A stretch of 64,000 nucleotides of DNA from JBKQHQ01 sp052148715 (GTDB taxonomy: Bacteria; Pseudomonadota; Alphaproteobacteria; Rhizobiales; Xanthobacteraceae): positions 1 to 64,000 of the forward strand of contig JBKQHQ010000121.1 in the NCBI GenBank assembly GCA_052148715.1, given 5' to 3'. The notes beneath the pieces are model-generated. The model had not been told where the DNA came from. It saw only the letters and a program-made list of their open reading frames with translations, and did not search any database. Shown here piece after piece: positions 1-9,180 of the stretch (its first letter is position 1; the number at the start of each line of letters is the position of its first letter). A program made the translations under genes and the position numbers.

Positions 1-81
1 ACCTATTACGCACAGCCGCGCTGACGACGTGCCGCCCGGTTCCCGCTTGTTCAGTTAATCTGCTCCCATCGCCGGGCCACG

Positions 82-347
82 CTCGCGCCCGCCTATGCCT
101 ATCAGATTACCACTGGAACATCGGTGGCGACCGCGCATATCAGCGGCGTCGCGGCTTTGTTGCTCGAACGCCAACCGTCCCTCAAGCCGGCGGAAATTCG
201 CGCCACCTCATGACCACCGCCAAGCCGCTCGGTTCGAGCGGCCAGCGTTCGGAATTCGGCGCCGGTCTGGCGAACGCCTATCGCGCCGCGACGTCACCGA
301 ATTTAAGCCCGCTGGCAAAAGCCCACGGCGAGGAAGCAAAGCAATGA
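82..347 (+). pseudogene. Decayed C-terminus of an S8 (subtilisin-like) serine peptidase
   Basis: The first reading frame gives the subtilase catalytic-serine block TTGTSVATAHISGVAALL, followed by LERQPSLKPAEIRAT, and then hits TGA. The +2 frame resumes at once with MTTAKPLGSSGQRSEFGAG and LANAYRAATSP and ends at a TGA. Deleting one C from an original GCCACCCTCATG would produce exactly this break, so this is a one-base frameshift, not two genes. The frame also meets a stop near position 22, so the upstream catalytic domain (Asp and His) is missing or decayed as well. The family call rests on the GTS-x-A-x-x-x-x-GVAALL motif around the active serine. It could be a sequencing error only if the upstream frame is intact outside the window, and the stop near position 22 argues against that. 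Confidence 0.72.
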
Positions 348-496
348 GGACAAGCCGATAGCCCAGCGGCTATTTTCCACAGGCCGCGTCCATCCCGCCA
401 TCAACGCGCCCGCGCGCCGCCGCTGAACCCCTTCCCTGCCCGGGTTTTCTCGTCTAAACACCGCTGCGCGCAGGGCCGAGCCCGGCGCTGGCCAAA

Positions 497-523
497 GGAC
501 GCGCGGTTGCGCGCCCTTTTTTT
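497..523 (+). terminator. Intrinsic terminator-like hairpin just upstream of carB
   Basis: A GC-rich stem (CGCGC, loop GGTT, GCGCG, flanked by GG and CC with a bulged A) is followed directly by seven T residues. It reads on the plus strand and sits about 25 nt before the carB start codon. It may end an upstream transcript, or act as an attenuator in the carB leader. Confidence 0.55.
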
Positions 524-547
524 GTGCCCACTTGAAGCCCGGAAGCG

Positions 548-3500
548 ATGCCCAGACGGACCGACATCTCCTCGAACCTCATCATCGGCGCGGGGCCGAT
601 TGTTATCGGCCAGGCCTGCGAGTTCGACTATTCCGGCACGCAAGCCTGCAAGGCCCTCAAGGCCGAGGGCTATCGCATCGTGCTGGTCAATTCCAATCCG
701 GCGACCATCATGACCGATCCTAATCTGGCGGACGCGACCTACATCGAGCCGATCACGCCGGAAATCGTCGCCAAGATCATCGCCAAGGAGCGCTACGCAA
801 TTCCCGGCGGGTTCGCGCTGTTGCCGACCATGGGCGGGCAGACGGCGCTCAACACCACGCTGTCGCTGCGGCGCATGGGCATTCTGGACAAGTTCGACGT
901 CAAAATGATCGGCGCCACCACCGCCGCGATCGACAAGGCAGAAGACCGCAAGCTGTTCCGCGAGGCGATGACCAAGATCGGGCTTGCCACGCCGCGCTCT
1001 CACCAGATCAAGACGCTCATTAAGGCGCTCGAAGCGCTCGAGGATATCGGCCTGCCCGCCATCATCCGGCCGTCGTTCACGCTTGGCGGCACCGGCGGCG
1101 GCATCGCGTACAACAAGGCGGAATTCATCGAGATCGTCGAACGCGGAATCGATGCTTCGCCGACGAGCGAGGTACTGATCGAGGAATCGGTGCTGGGCTG
1201 GAAGGAATATGAGATGGAGGTGGTGCGCGACAAAAACGACAATTGCATCATCGTCTGCTCGATCGAGAACCTCGATCCGATGGGCGTCCATACCGGTGAC
1301 TCGATCACCATCGCGCCGGCGCTGACGCTGACGGACAAAGAATATCAGATCATGCGCGACGCCTCGATCGCGGTGCTGCGCGAGATCGGCGTGGAGACCG
1401 GCGGCTCGAACGTGCAATTCGCGGTCAACCCGCAGGACGGCCGCCTCGTTGTGATCGAGATGAATCCGCGCGTGTCGCGCTCCTCCGCGCTCGCCTCCAA
1501 GGCCACCGGCTTTCCGATCGCCAAGGTCGCGGCAAAGCTTGCGGTCGGCTATACGCTCGACGAAATCGCCAACGACATCACGGGCGGTGCCACCCCCGCG
1601 TCGTTCGAGCCCACCATCGATTACATCGTCACCAAGATCCCCCGCTTCGCCTTCGAGAAATTTCCGGGCGCCGAGCCGGTGCTGACCACCTCGATGAAAT
1701 CGGTGGGCGAAGCCATGGCGATCGGCCGGACCTTCCAGGAATCATTGCAGAAGGCGTTGCGCTCGCTGGAAACCGGGCTCACCGGCTTGGACGAGATCGC
1801 TATCGAAGGCCTCGGCCAAGGCGACGACCGCAATGCGATCCGCGCGGCGCTTGGCACGCCGACGCCGGAACGCCTCCTCAACGTGGCGCAAGCCATGCGG
1901 CTCGGCATGCCCGACGAGGAGATCCACGCGGTCTGCAAGATCGACCCATGGTTCTTGGCCGAGGTGCGCGGCATCGTCGAGATGGAAGCCGAGATCAAGC
2001 GCCATGGCTTGCCGACGACGACCGGCGCGCTGCGGCGGCTGAAAGCCATGGGCTTCTCCGACGCGCGGCTCGCAAGGCTCACCCAATCGTCGACCGAAGA
2101 GGTGACGCAACATCGTCGCGCCTTGGGCGTGCGCCCGGTGTTCAAACGCATCGATACCTGCGCGGCGGAATTCGCCTCGCCCACTGCCTACATGTACTCG
2201 ACCTACGCCACGCCCTTTGCCGGCGCGCCGCGCGACGAGGCCGCGCCCTCGCAGCGCCGCAAGGTCGTGATCCTCGGCGGCGGACCGAACCGCATCGGTC
2301 AAGGCATCGAATTCGACTACTGCTGCTGCCACGCCGCCTTCGCGCTGAAGGAGGCCGGGTTCGAAACGATCATGATCAATTGCAACCCGGAGACCGTATC
2401 CACCGATTACGATACGTCTGATCGGCTGTATTTCGAGCCGCTGACTGCGGAGGACGTGATCGAGATCATCGACACGGAGCGGGCGAGCGGAAAGCTGCAC
2501 GGCGTCATCGTGCAGTTTGGCGGCCAGACTCCGCTGAAGCTTGCGCAGCCGCTGGAAAAAGCCGACGTGCCTATACTCGGAACCTCGCCCGACGCCATCG
2601 ATCTCGCCGAGGACCGCGACCGTTTCAAGAAGCTGCTCGAGGGCCTTGGGCTGCGCCAGCCCATGAGCGGGATCGCCACCAACCCGGAGACCGCGCGCAG
2701 CATCGCCGATCGAATCGGCTATCCGGTGATGATCCGCCCCTCCTATGTGCTCGGTGGGCGCGCCATGGAGATTGTCCACGATCCCGCGCATCTCGACCGG
2801 TATGTGGCGCGGCTTGCGTCCGCGCTCGACCGCCCGTCCGAGCTTGCGGTCTCCGACAAACGGCCATTGCTGATCGACCGTTATCTGTCTGACGCCATCG
2901 AGGTTGATGTCGACTGCGTCGCCGACGGCAAAGATGCCTTCATCGCCGGTATCATGGAGCACATCGAGGAAGCTGGCATCCATTCGGGCGATTCCGCCTG
3001 TTCGCTGCCGCCCCACTCGCTCTCGAAAAAGATCATCGGCGAGCTCGAACGACAGACCCGGGCTCTCGCCCGGGCGCTCAAGGTCGGTGGACTGATGAAC
3101 GTGCAGTTCGCCATCAAGGACGGCGAGATCAACGTGCTTGAAGTGAACCCACGCGCTTCGCGCACCGTGCCGTTCGTCGCCAAAGTCATCGGCATGCCGG
3201 TTGCCAAGATCGCGGCGCGCGTCATGGCCGGGGAGGCGTTGAAGGACTTCAAGCTCGAGCCGCCGCGGCTCTTGCATATCGGCGTCAAGGAGGCCGTGTT
3301 CCCGTTCGCGCGCTTCCCGGGTGTCGACACCGTGCTCGGCCCGGAAATGCGTTCGACCGGTGAGGTGATGGGCATCGATCGCTCGTTCGAGATTGCCTTT
3401 GTCAAGAGCCAGATCGGCAGCGGCTCGCGGTTGCCCCGCACCGGCTCGGTTTTCGTGTCGGTTCGCGATGCCGACAAGCCGCGCATCGTCGAAGCCCTCG

Positions 3501-3841
3501 GCCTGCTCACCGAGCTCGGCTTCAAGATCATCGCGACCTCCGGCACCCAACGGTTCCTGGTCGAGCGCGGGGTTCCTGCCGAAAAGGTTCTCAAGGCCTC
3601 GGAAGGCCGCCCGAATATCGTCGATGCCATCAAGAACGGAACGGTGCAGTTGGTATTCAACACAACGGAGGGCGCGCAGGCCCTGCTCGATTCGCGGTCG
3701 CTTCGGCGTGCTGCCCTCTTGCATAAAGTCCCGTACTACACCACACTTTCAGGGGCCGTCGCCGCAGCGCACGGCATCAAGGCTTACCTTGAGGGCGACC
3801 TCGAAGTGCGCGCGCTGCAAAGCTACTTTGGCCGGGCCTGA
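548..3841 (+). CDS. carB: Carbamoyl-phosphate synthase large subunit
   Basis: Cytosolic CarB makes carbamoyl phosphate from bicarbonate, two ATP and ammonia passed on by the CarA amidotransferase subunit, feeding pyrimidine and arginine synthesis. The 1097-aa product (E. coli 1073) has the expected duplicated ATP-grasp architecture. The first synthetase half opens with GAGPIVIGQACEFDYSG near residue 14, and the second opens with GGGPNRIGQGIEFDY near residue 577. Both halves have intact Gly-rich loops and the NPRVSRSSALASKATG and NPRASRTVPFVAKVIG metal and ATP segments. The C-terminal MGS-like allosteric domain starts near residue 950. The ATG follows GGAAG. carA is not in the window, so the two subunits are not adjacent. 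Very long open frames on the opposite strand are GC-bias shadows. Confidence 0.98.
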   Translation: MPRRTDISSNLIIGAGPIVIGQACEFDYSGTQACKALKAEGYRIVLVNSNPATIMTDPNLADATYIEPITPEIVAKIIAKERYAIPGGFALLPTMGGQTALNTTLSLRRMGILDKFDVKMIGATTAAIDKAEDRKLFREAMTKIGLATPRSHQIKTLIKALEALEDIGLPAIIRPSFTLGGTGGGIAYNKAEFIEIVERGIDASPTSEVLIEESVLGWKEYEMEVVRDKNDNCIIVCSIENLDPMGVHTGDSITIAPALTLTDKEYQIMRDASIAVLREIGVETGGSNVQFAVNPQDGRLVVIEMNPRVSRSSALASKATGFPIAKVAAKLAVGYTLDEIANDITGGATPASFEPTIDYIVTKIPRFAFEKFPGAEPVLTTSMKSVGEAMAIGRTFQESLQKALRSLETGLTGLDEIAIEGLGQGDDRNAIRAALGTPTPERLLNVAQAMRLGMPDEEIHAVCKIDPWFLAEVRGIVEMEAEIKRHGLPTTTGALRRLKAMGFSDARLARLTQSSTEEVTQHRRALGVRPVFKRIDTCAAEFASPTAYMYSTYATPFAGAPRDEAAPSQRRKVVILGGGPNRIGQGIEFDYCCCHAAFALKEAGFETIMINCNPETVSTDYDTSDRLYFEPLTAEDVIEIIDTERASGKLHGVIVQFGGQTPLKLAQPLEKADVPILGTSPDAIDLAEDRDRFKKLLEGLGLRQPMSGIATNPETARSIADRIGYPVMIRPSYVLGGRAMEIVHDPAHLDRYVARLASALDRPSELAVSDKRPLLIDRYLSDAIEVDVDCVADGKDAFIAGIMEHIEEAGIHSGDSACSLPPHSLSKKIIGELERQTRALARALKVGGLMNVQFAIKDGEINVLEVNPRASRTVPFVAKVIGMPVAKIAARVMAGEALKDFKLEPPRLLHIGVKEAVFPFARFPGVDTVLGPEMRSTGEVMGIDRSFEIAFVKSQIGSGSRLPRTGSVFVSVRDADKPRIVEALGLLTELGFKIIATSGTQRFLVERGVPAEKVLKASEGRPNIVDAIKNGTVQLVFNTTEGAQALLDSRSLRRAALLHKVPYYTTLSGAVAAAHGIKAYLEGDLEVRALQSYFGRA

Positions 3842-4055
3842 AGCAGCCTGGCTTTTCGACGGACGAGTTTGGCGGGGTTCCGAGATCGCAGTGCCGGACA
3901 TGTTTCGGCTGCGATCGGAACTTTTTTCTCTGCCGCTCGTAGTACGTCTCCGACGGCTCTGGCTTCCGGAGACGCGCTGCTTAAACGAAGGTTTTGGTGC
4001 TCGCTTCCATGCAGATTGCTGCCGGAGGGACGCCGGTTCGGAGGATTAAGGATCC

Positions 4056-4529
4056 ATGGACAAGATTCCAATGACCGCTGCGGGCTACACCGCCCTCGAA
4101 GACGAGCTCAAGCACCGCCAGCAGGTTGAGCGGCCACGCATCATTCAGCAAATCACCGACGCTCGCACGCACGGCGACCTGTCGGAAAACGCGGAATATC
4201 ACGCCGCCAAGGAACAGCAATCGCACAACGAAGGCCGCATCGCCGAGCTCGAGGACAAGCTCGCGCGCGCCGAGGTGATTGATGTGTCGAAGCTGTCCGG
4301 CGATACGGTAAAGTTCGGCGCCACGGTGACGGTGATCGACGAGGACACCGAGAAGAGACAGGTGTGGCAAATCGTTGGCGAGCCGGAAGCCGACGCCAGG
4401 GCCGGTCGGATCTCGATCACGTCGCCGCTTGCGCGCGCGCTCGTCGGCAAGAAAAAGGGTGCGCAGGTCGAAGTGGTAACCCCGGGCGGCGCCCGCGCCT
4501 ACGAGGTGGTCAAAGTCGAGTGGCGGTAA
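4056..4529 (+). CDS. greA: Transcription elongation factor GreA
   Basis: GreA enters the secondary channel of backtracked RNA polymerase and stimulates cleavage of the extruded RNA 3' end. At 157 aa it has the normal family length. The N-terminal coiled coil (about residues 1-75) contains the conserved THGDLSENAEYHAAKEQQ tip with the acidic D and E that coordinate catalytic magnesium. The C-terminal FKBP-like domain ends in the typical TPGGARAYEVVKVEW. The ATG follows GGAGG at good spacing. The 214 bp between carB and greA include an 8-bp inverted repeat (CGTCTCCG/CGGAGACG) that may form a small hairpin. Confidence 0.98.
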   Translation: MDKIPMTAAGYTALEDELKHRQQVERPRIIQQITDARTHGDLSENAEYHAAKEQQSHNEGRIAELEDKLARAEVIDVSKLSGDTVKFGATVTVIDEDTEKRQVWQIVGEPEADARAGRISITSPLARALVGKKKGAQVEVVTPGGARAYEVVKVEWR

Positions 4530-4700
4530 GGCCGCGGGGCTCCCACCTCGGCCCGCATTCCCGCGCGCATTTGTCAGGCCGTCTCCGCCTTTGCTGGCAT
4601 TTCGTTGCCTGCAATCCTCGAGCTTCCTCCAGCGTCTTCGTGGGCGGCTGAAGCCCATATCCGACGGTGTCGAAATGGCTCCGTCGGGCCAGACCTCAGC

Positions 4701-4794
4701 GCATGATCCCGAAAAGTAGATACCGGTTTTCGGAAAAGATCATGCTCCAACAATAAGATGGAGCGCGATGACTCGAGGAAAAGTCATCGTGCTC
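4701..4794. repeat. Pair of intergenic palindromic repeats (REP-like)
   Basis: Two imperfect palindromes stand side by side. The first has arms GCATGATC and GATCATGC around an inner GAAAAG...CGGTTTTCGG core. The second pairs GAGCGCGATGACT with AGTCATCGTGCTC. Elements of this form are scattered between genes in Bradyrhizobium-like genomes (recollection, not a search). A relative of the first lies after the AsmA gene in this window. Confidence 0.7.
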
Positions 4795-4930
4795 TGCATA
4801 AACCAACCGAGCGTTTTCATCGCCGAAGCATTGGGTTGCGTATCTTGCATAGCTCGGCGAAGTGCCTAAATTGTGCACGGCACAACCCCGTAGCGTGCGT
4901 CATCGCTTGTAACCGACGAGAGGGTGTATC

Positions 4931-5896
4931 ATGCCAAAGACGACCCACGCTAAGGTCCTCATTATCGGGTCGGGGCCGGCGGGGTATACGGCCGCGATCT
5001 ATGCGGCGCGGGCAATGCTCGATCCAATCCTGTTCCAAGGGATCCAGCCCGGCGGGCAACTCACCATTACGACCGACGTCGAGAACTATCCGGGTTTCGC
5101 CGATGTGATCCAAGGCCCGTGGTTGATGGAGCAGATGCAAAAGCAGGCCGCGCACGTGGGAACGCGGCTCGTCACCGACCACGCGATTAAAGCCGATTTT
5201 TCACGCCGCCCGTTCCGGATCGAGTGCGATTCCGGCGACATCTACCTTGCCGATGCCGTTATTCTGGCAACCGGCGCGCAGGCGCGCTGGCTCGATCTTC
5301 CCTCCGAGCAGAAGTTCAAGGGCTATGGCGTGTCGGCTTGTGCCACCTGCGATGGCTTTTTCTATCGGGGCAAGGACGTGATCGTCGTCGGCGGCGGCAA
5401 TACCGCGGTCGAGGAGGCCCTTTTTCTCACCAACTTCGCCGCGACGGTCACCATCGTGCACAGGCGCGACAGCTTCCGCGCCGAGCGGATTCTGCAGGAC
5501 CGCCTGTTCAAGCATCCGAAGATTCGCGTCGAGTGGGACACCGTTCTCGAGGATGTGCTCGGCACGGGAACACCACTGAAGGTCACGGGCGTCCGCTTGA
5601 GGGATCTGAAGGGTGGCGCCGTCCGCGAACGCCCAGTCGACGGTGTGTTCATCGCCATCGGCCACTCGCCGGCGACCGAGTTGGTCCAGGGGCAGTTGGA
5701 CTTGAAGCCTTCCGGCTACATCGCCACCGCTCCGCATTCGACCGCGACCTCGGTGGCGGGGGTTTTTGCCGCCGGCGACGTCACCGACGACATTTATCGT
5801 CAGGCCGTAACCGCGGCCGGACAAGGCTGCATGGCGGCGCTCGAAGCGGAACGCTTTCTCGCCGCCCATTCCGAGCGTCGCGCCGCTGCCGAATAG
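4931..5896 (+). CDS. trxB: Thioredoxin-disulfide reductase
   Basis: This FAD enzyme passes electrons from NADPH to thioredoxin in the cytosol. The 321 aa show the FAD-binding GSGPAGYTAAIYAARA near residue 14, the redox-active CATC followed by DGFF near residue 137, the NADPH-binding GGGNTAVEEA near residue 155, and the C-terminal FAD motif GVFAAGDVTD. Length and motif order are those of low-molecular-weight bacterial TrxB. The ATG follows a GAGAGG-like ribosome site. The LysR gene starts 8 nt after the stop, so the two are probably co-transcribed, possibly linking the regulator to redox state. Confidence 0.97.
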   Translation: MPKTTHAKVLIIGSGPAGYTAAIYAARAMLDPILFQGIQPGGQLTITTDVENYPGFADVIQGPWLMEQMQKQAAHVGTRLVTDHAIKADFSRRPFRIECDSGDIYLADAVILATGAQARWLDLPSEQKFKGYGVSACATCDGFFYRGKDVIVVGGGNTAVEEALFLTNFAATVTIVHRRDSFRAERILQDRLFKHPKIRVEWDTVLEDVLGTGTPLKVTGVRLRDLKGGAVRERPVDGVFIAIGHSPATELVQGQLDLKPSGYIATAPHSTATSVAGVFAAGDVTDDIYRQAVTAAGQGCMAALEAERFLAAHSERRAAAE

Positions 5897-5904
5897 GCGG
5901 CGCG

Positions 5905-6810
5905 ATGGAGCGAGATTGGATGGATTGGGACAAGCTCAAGGTCTTCCACGCCGCCGCCGAGGCCGGCAGCTTCACTCATGCGGGTGAGCAGCTCGGACTT
6001 TCGCAGTCGGCCGTGTCGCGGCAAGTGAGCGCGCTCGAGCAAGAGCTCTCCGTTTCGCTGTTCCATCGCCATGCGCGCGGGCTGATCCTTACCGAGCAGG
6101 GCGAAGTTCTCTACCGGACCGCGCACGAAGTGTTCATGAAGCTGGAGGCGGCGCGCGCCAAGCTCACCGACACGCGCGAGCGGCCAAACGGCGAGCTGAA
6201 AGTGACCACCACGGTGGGCCTCGGCGTGAATTGGCTGACGCCGCGGCTCGGCGAGTTCATGGACCTCTATCCGGATGTACGGATCAATCTGATTACCACG
6301 GACGAAGAGCTCGACCTCGCCATGCGCGAGGCCGACGTGGCCGTCAGGCTGCGGCAGCCGGTGCAGCCCGACCTGATCCAACGCAAGCTGTTCTCGGTGC
6401 GCTTCCACGTCTACGCGTCACCCGAATACCTAAAGCGGTTCGGCACCCCTCGCACGCTTGAAGAACTGGACAAGCATCGCGTCCTGCTGCTCGGCGGCAA
6501 TGTCCCAACCTATTTGCAGAACGTGAACTGGCTGATCGATGTCGCCCGCGACGGCAAGGGACCGCGCACGGCGCTTTTGGTGATCAACAATATTCTAGGC
6601 ATTATGCGCGCCTGCCAACGCGGGCTGGGAATTGCGATGCTGCCCGACTACCTGGTCGAGGAAGACGGCGGATTGGTGCAGCTTTTCGTGGAAGGTGAAG
6701 AAATTTCGCTCGATGCCTACTTCGTCTACCCCGAAGAGCTCAAATCGGTCGCCCGTGTCCAGGTGTTCCGTGATTTTCTCGTTGCCAAAGCCCAACGTTG
6801 GCATTTCTAG
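5905..6810 (+). CDS. LysR-family transcriptional regulator
   Basis: The 301-aa protein has an N-terminal winged HTH (about residues 6-68: FHAAAEAGSFTHAGEQLGLS, then QSAVSRQVSALEQEL) and a LysR effector-binding domain from about residue 95. The reading frame stays open far upstream inside trxB, but the real protein begins at the ATG just after the trxB stop. A second ATG five codons later (MDWDKLK) is an equally good start. The greA-trxB-LysR order is common in Bradyrhizobium relatives (recollection). The target is unknown. Its position after trxB suggests redox-related control, which is inference only. Confidence 0.92.
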   Translation: MERDWMDWDKLKVFHAAAEAGSFTHAGEQLGLSQSAVSRQVSALEQELSVSLFHRHARGLILTEQGEVLYRTAHEVFMKLEAARAKLTDTRERPNGELKVTTTVGLGVNWLTPRLGEFMDLYPDVRINLITTDEELDLAMREADVAVRLRQPVQPDLIQRKLFSVRFHVYASPEYLKRFGTPRTLEELDKHRVLLLGGNVPTYLQNVNWLIDVARDGKGPRTALLVINNILGIMRACQRGLGIAMLPDYLVEEDGGLVQLFVEGEEISLDAYFVYPEELKSVARVQVFRDFLVAKAQRWHF

Positions 6811-7113
6811 TTTGTACTCAAATAGTTAGCCGGCCTGACGGGGGCGCGGGCTCCGCATGGCTGACATGCGAAGGCTCGCGTTGTATGACTATCCGTTCAT
6901 CTCCATAGTAGGCTGCGCTGTTAGCAAGCGGTTGTCGCATCCTCCCTCTTGCAACCGAGTGTGTCGCAGCTGTTCCCTCTGGAAGGTGATGTCGGCACTC
7001 AGTGTCGGCTGACTCAGGCCGGGCCCTCGCGGGCTCGGCTCTTTTCTTGGTGAGGCAGAGAAGGCAGCGATCGACTCGAGTAGCCCGCCGCAACGAGGCA
7101 TTGCGCTCGCCGT
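6811..7113. other. Non-coding gap between convergent genes
   Basis: About 300 bp between the LysR gene and the convergent cupin gene. No convincing coding frame or RNA gene was seen, and no strong terminator was recognised. Confidence 0.5.
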
Positions 7114-7557
7114 CTACGCACTCGCCGCATCGCCCCAGATGCGGTCCCAATCCTGGCCGCTCAAATCCGTGACGCGGCCGTCTTGCTCGTAAAACTTGTT
7201 GGGCACCTGAAAGATGGCAAGCATCAAGCCACCCTCGGGGCAGCACGCGACATGACGGCTTCCGGCCGGACGCCAGACGAACTCGCCGGGGCCGACCTCC
7301 AATCCGGCGTCAGGGCCTTCCTTGTCCACGAGCTTGCCCTCGAGCACCAAAGTTTGCTCGATCTTGACATGCTCGTGGTCGGGCAGCACGGCGCCCGGAG
7401 CAAATTTCATGAGGGCGGTTACGAGCCCGCTCTCCTTGTCGAACAGCAGTGTCTTCACCTCGCAGCCGGGAAAGCGCGTCTTCTGCCACTCCATGGCGGC
7501 ATGGCGGACGACATGCGAGCGCAGATCCGCGGGGGTTTTCGGTGTGATGGCGTCCAT
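7114..7557 (-). CDS. Cupin-domain protein (ChrR-like)
   Basis: A single-domain cupin of 147 aa. The first cupin motif is visible as PGAVLPDHEHVKIEQTLVLEG, with His, His and Glu as likely metal ligands. The second is GEFVWRPAGSRHVACCPEGG. Many such proteins bind a divalent metal; the substrate cannot be told. The chosen ATG has GGAGG eight bases upstream. A longer frame exists but runs into the upstream aldolase gene. It lies 37 bp downstream of the DapA-family gene on the same strand, so the pair probably forms an operon. It might act as a small dioxygenase or isomerase on that enzyme's substrate or product. Confidence 0.85.
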   Translation of the reverse strand: MDAITPKTPADLRSHVVRHAAMEWQKTRFPGCEVKTLLFDKESGLVTALMKFAPGAVLPDHEHVKIEQTLVLEGKLVDKEGPDAGLEVGPGEFVWRPAGSRHVACCPEGGLMLAIFQVPNKFYEQDGRVTDLSGQDWDRIWGDAASA

Positions 7558-7594
7558 GGCGGTTCCTCCGTGGTGGCCTTCTTGCATTGTTTGT

Positions 7595-8551
7595 TTACGC
7601 AGCGTCGCGGCCGGCAACGGCGCCGAGGAGGCCTGATTGCGCGAGCGCCGCGCGGATGCGGGCGATCTCCTCCGCTCCAAGCTTGACGAGCGGCGGGCGA
7701 ACGACCGCGCGCGGCAAGCGTCCGAGCAGGACCAAGGCTTCCTTCATCCGGTTATGCATGTCCGCCCACGGGTCGGCGTAGAACACCGTGGCGAGCGGAT
7801 GGATGCGGTCGTTGAGCCGCCGCGCAAGTGCCAGGTCGTTGGCGCGCACGGCTTGGAACAGAGCCGCCTGCAGATCGGGGATGACGCTGCCTGAGCCCGA
7901 GAGGAGGCCGTTGCAGCCGAGCACCAGCGAGCTCAACAGCCAAGCGCTGTGGGTCGAGAGCACGTTGACCGGGCGGGTGAGGCTTTGCAGCGTGCGTACA
8001 TGCCATTCATGCTGCGGGACATTGCTGCACCAGTCCTTGATGGCGCGGATCGTCGGCACCGCCTCGCAGAGGCGAAGGAGCGTGTCGCGCGGGTAGCCCT
8101 GACCGGTGGCCAGCGGATATTGGAAGACGATGAGCGGCAGATCGGTAGCATCCGCAATGCGCTTGAAATGCGCAAGCGCCATGTCCAGCGACTGACCGAG
8201 CGTGAACGGCGCCGGTGGGAACACGAGCAGCGCCGCTGCGCCGCCTGCGGCCGCCATACGCGCAATGCGCGCCGCCTCGATGCTGCCGTCGGCCCATACG
8301 CCGTTGACCACCGGCAGCCGATCGCCGATCTCGTCCTGCGCGATCTCGAGCACGCGGCGCTGCTCCTCGAATGTGCAGGAGGCGACCTCAGTCGAATGCG
8401 CATTGATGGTGAGCGCGGAAATGCCATCGGTCGCGGCCACGTCGCGAAGGTGCCGGCGGAAGCTTAATTCGTCGACGGCTAGCTCGTTATCGAAAGGCAA
8501 CAGGACGGCCGGAATAACGCCGTGAGGAATGTAGGTTGTGCGCGGCGACAT
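7595..8551 (-). CDS. Dihydrodipicolinate synthase-family aldolase or lyase
   Basis: A 318-aa class I aldolase of the DapA/NAL superfamily, a TIM barrel that forms a Schiff base with a keto acid. The catalytic pair is visible: Tyr in LIVFQYPLATG near residue 143 and the Schiff-base Lys in AIKDW near residue 170. The N-terminal HGVIPAVLLPFDNE matches the family opening. It lacks the GTTGE signature of true DapA, having NAHSTEV instead, so it is unlikely to make lysine precursors and more likely handles a different pyruvate- or keto-acid-derived substrate. It is first in a two-gene unit with the cupin. Confidence 0.88.
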   Translation of the reverse strand: MSPRTTYIPHGVIPAVLLPFDNELAVDELSFRRHLRDVAATDGISALTINAHSTEVASCTFEEQRRVLEIAQDEIGDRLPVVNGVWADGSIEAARIARMAAAGGAAALLVFPPAPFTLGQSLDMALAHFKRIADATDLPLIVFQYPLATGQGYPRDTLLRLCEAVPTIRAIKDWCSNVPQHEWHVRTLQSLTRPVNVLSTHSAWLLSSLVLGCNGLLSGSGSVIPDLQAALFQAVRANDLALARRLNDRIHPLATVFYADPWADMHNRMKEALVLLGRLPRAVVRPPLVKLGAEEIARIRAALAQSGLLGAVAGRDAA

Positions 8552-8820
8552 GGGCTACCTCATGCGCGGAGATCGAGCGACTGGCGTGATCCTACCAGAT
8601 CCCATGGATCGTTGCACAAGTCGTTGGACCGACGGTGGTCCTCCTTGGATGGCTGAAACGCCCCGGTGACCCTTTAGGTATGGTTCACCGCCCTGATTGC
8701 GGGCCTCCAAACCAATTGTCGGCACAGCGTGTTCACATCGGCTGCGCCGCTCGGCATTTCTCCACCCGATTACCGACGGCCGGACGCGTTCAGCGCCTCG
8801 ACAGCGGCAATGGGCACGCC

Positions 8821-9180
8821 ATGCATCAGATTACATCAAGACGTGACCAAGACTTGCCCGTCATGCGCATGCCATGGCGCTGGATGCTGGTCGTCGGGGC
8901 CGCGACCTTCGGCGCGGTCCTCTGCGGCTTCTTGATCGCGCACGCGCACCATCGGATCGTGTCGGGGATCTGTGTCGAATGGGATGGTGATGCGAAGCGC
9001 GCATTGGCGCCGCTGACGCGAGAGCCGAAGCTGATCGATCGCCGGCTGCTCGAGGCGCTCACGACCTTGCGGCGCGCCCGCCACAACTGTGCCGCAGGCC
9101 GGTTCGACCTCGCCCGCCACGACTACGAGGCCGTACGGGCCCTCTACGCGCCGCCGGGGTCCGCGAGCGCGCGGGATTAG
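8821..9180 (+). CDS. Small membrane-anchored hypothetical protein
   Basis: Not recognised. The 119-aa product has one clear transmembrane segment near its N-terminus (WRWMLVVGAATFGAVLCGFL), then HAHHRIVSGICVEW and a soluble Arg-rich helical tail containing two Cys. The topology suggests an inner-membrane anchor with a small periplasmic or cytoplasmic domain. The start is uncertain: an ATG 14 codons later (MRMPWRW) is equally plausible, and no strong ribosome site supports either. The frame is also open further upstream, but that part looks non-coding. Confidence 0.55.
   Translation: MHQITSRRDQDLPVMRMPWRWMLVVGAATFGAVLCGFLIAHAHHRIVSGICVEWDGDAKRALAPLTREPKLIDRRLLEALTTLRRARHNCAAGRFDLARHDYEAVRALYAPPGSASARD

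Noticed and set aside
1742..3724. A 660-codon open frame antisense to carB (and a 338-codon one near its 5' end)
   Set aside because: GC-rich codon bias keeps antisense frames open. The product has no family features, and carB on the other strand is unequivocal.
5224..5904. An upstream extension of the LysR frame through trxB
   Set aside because: Arg/Gly-rich out-of-frame translation of trxB. The HTH domain begins only after the trxB stop.
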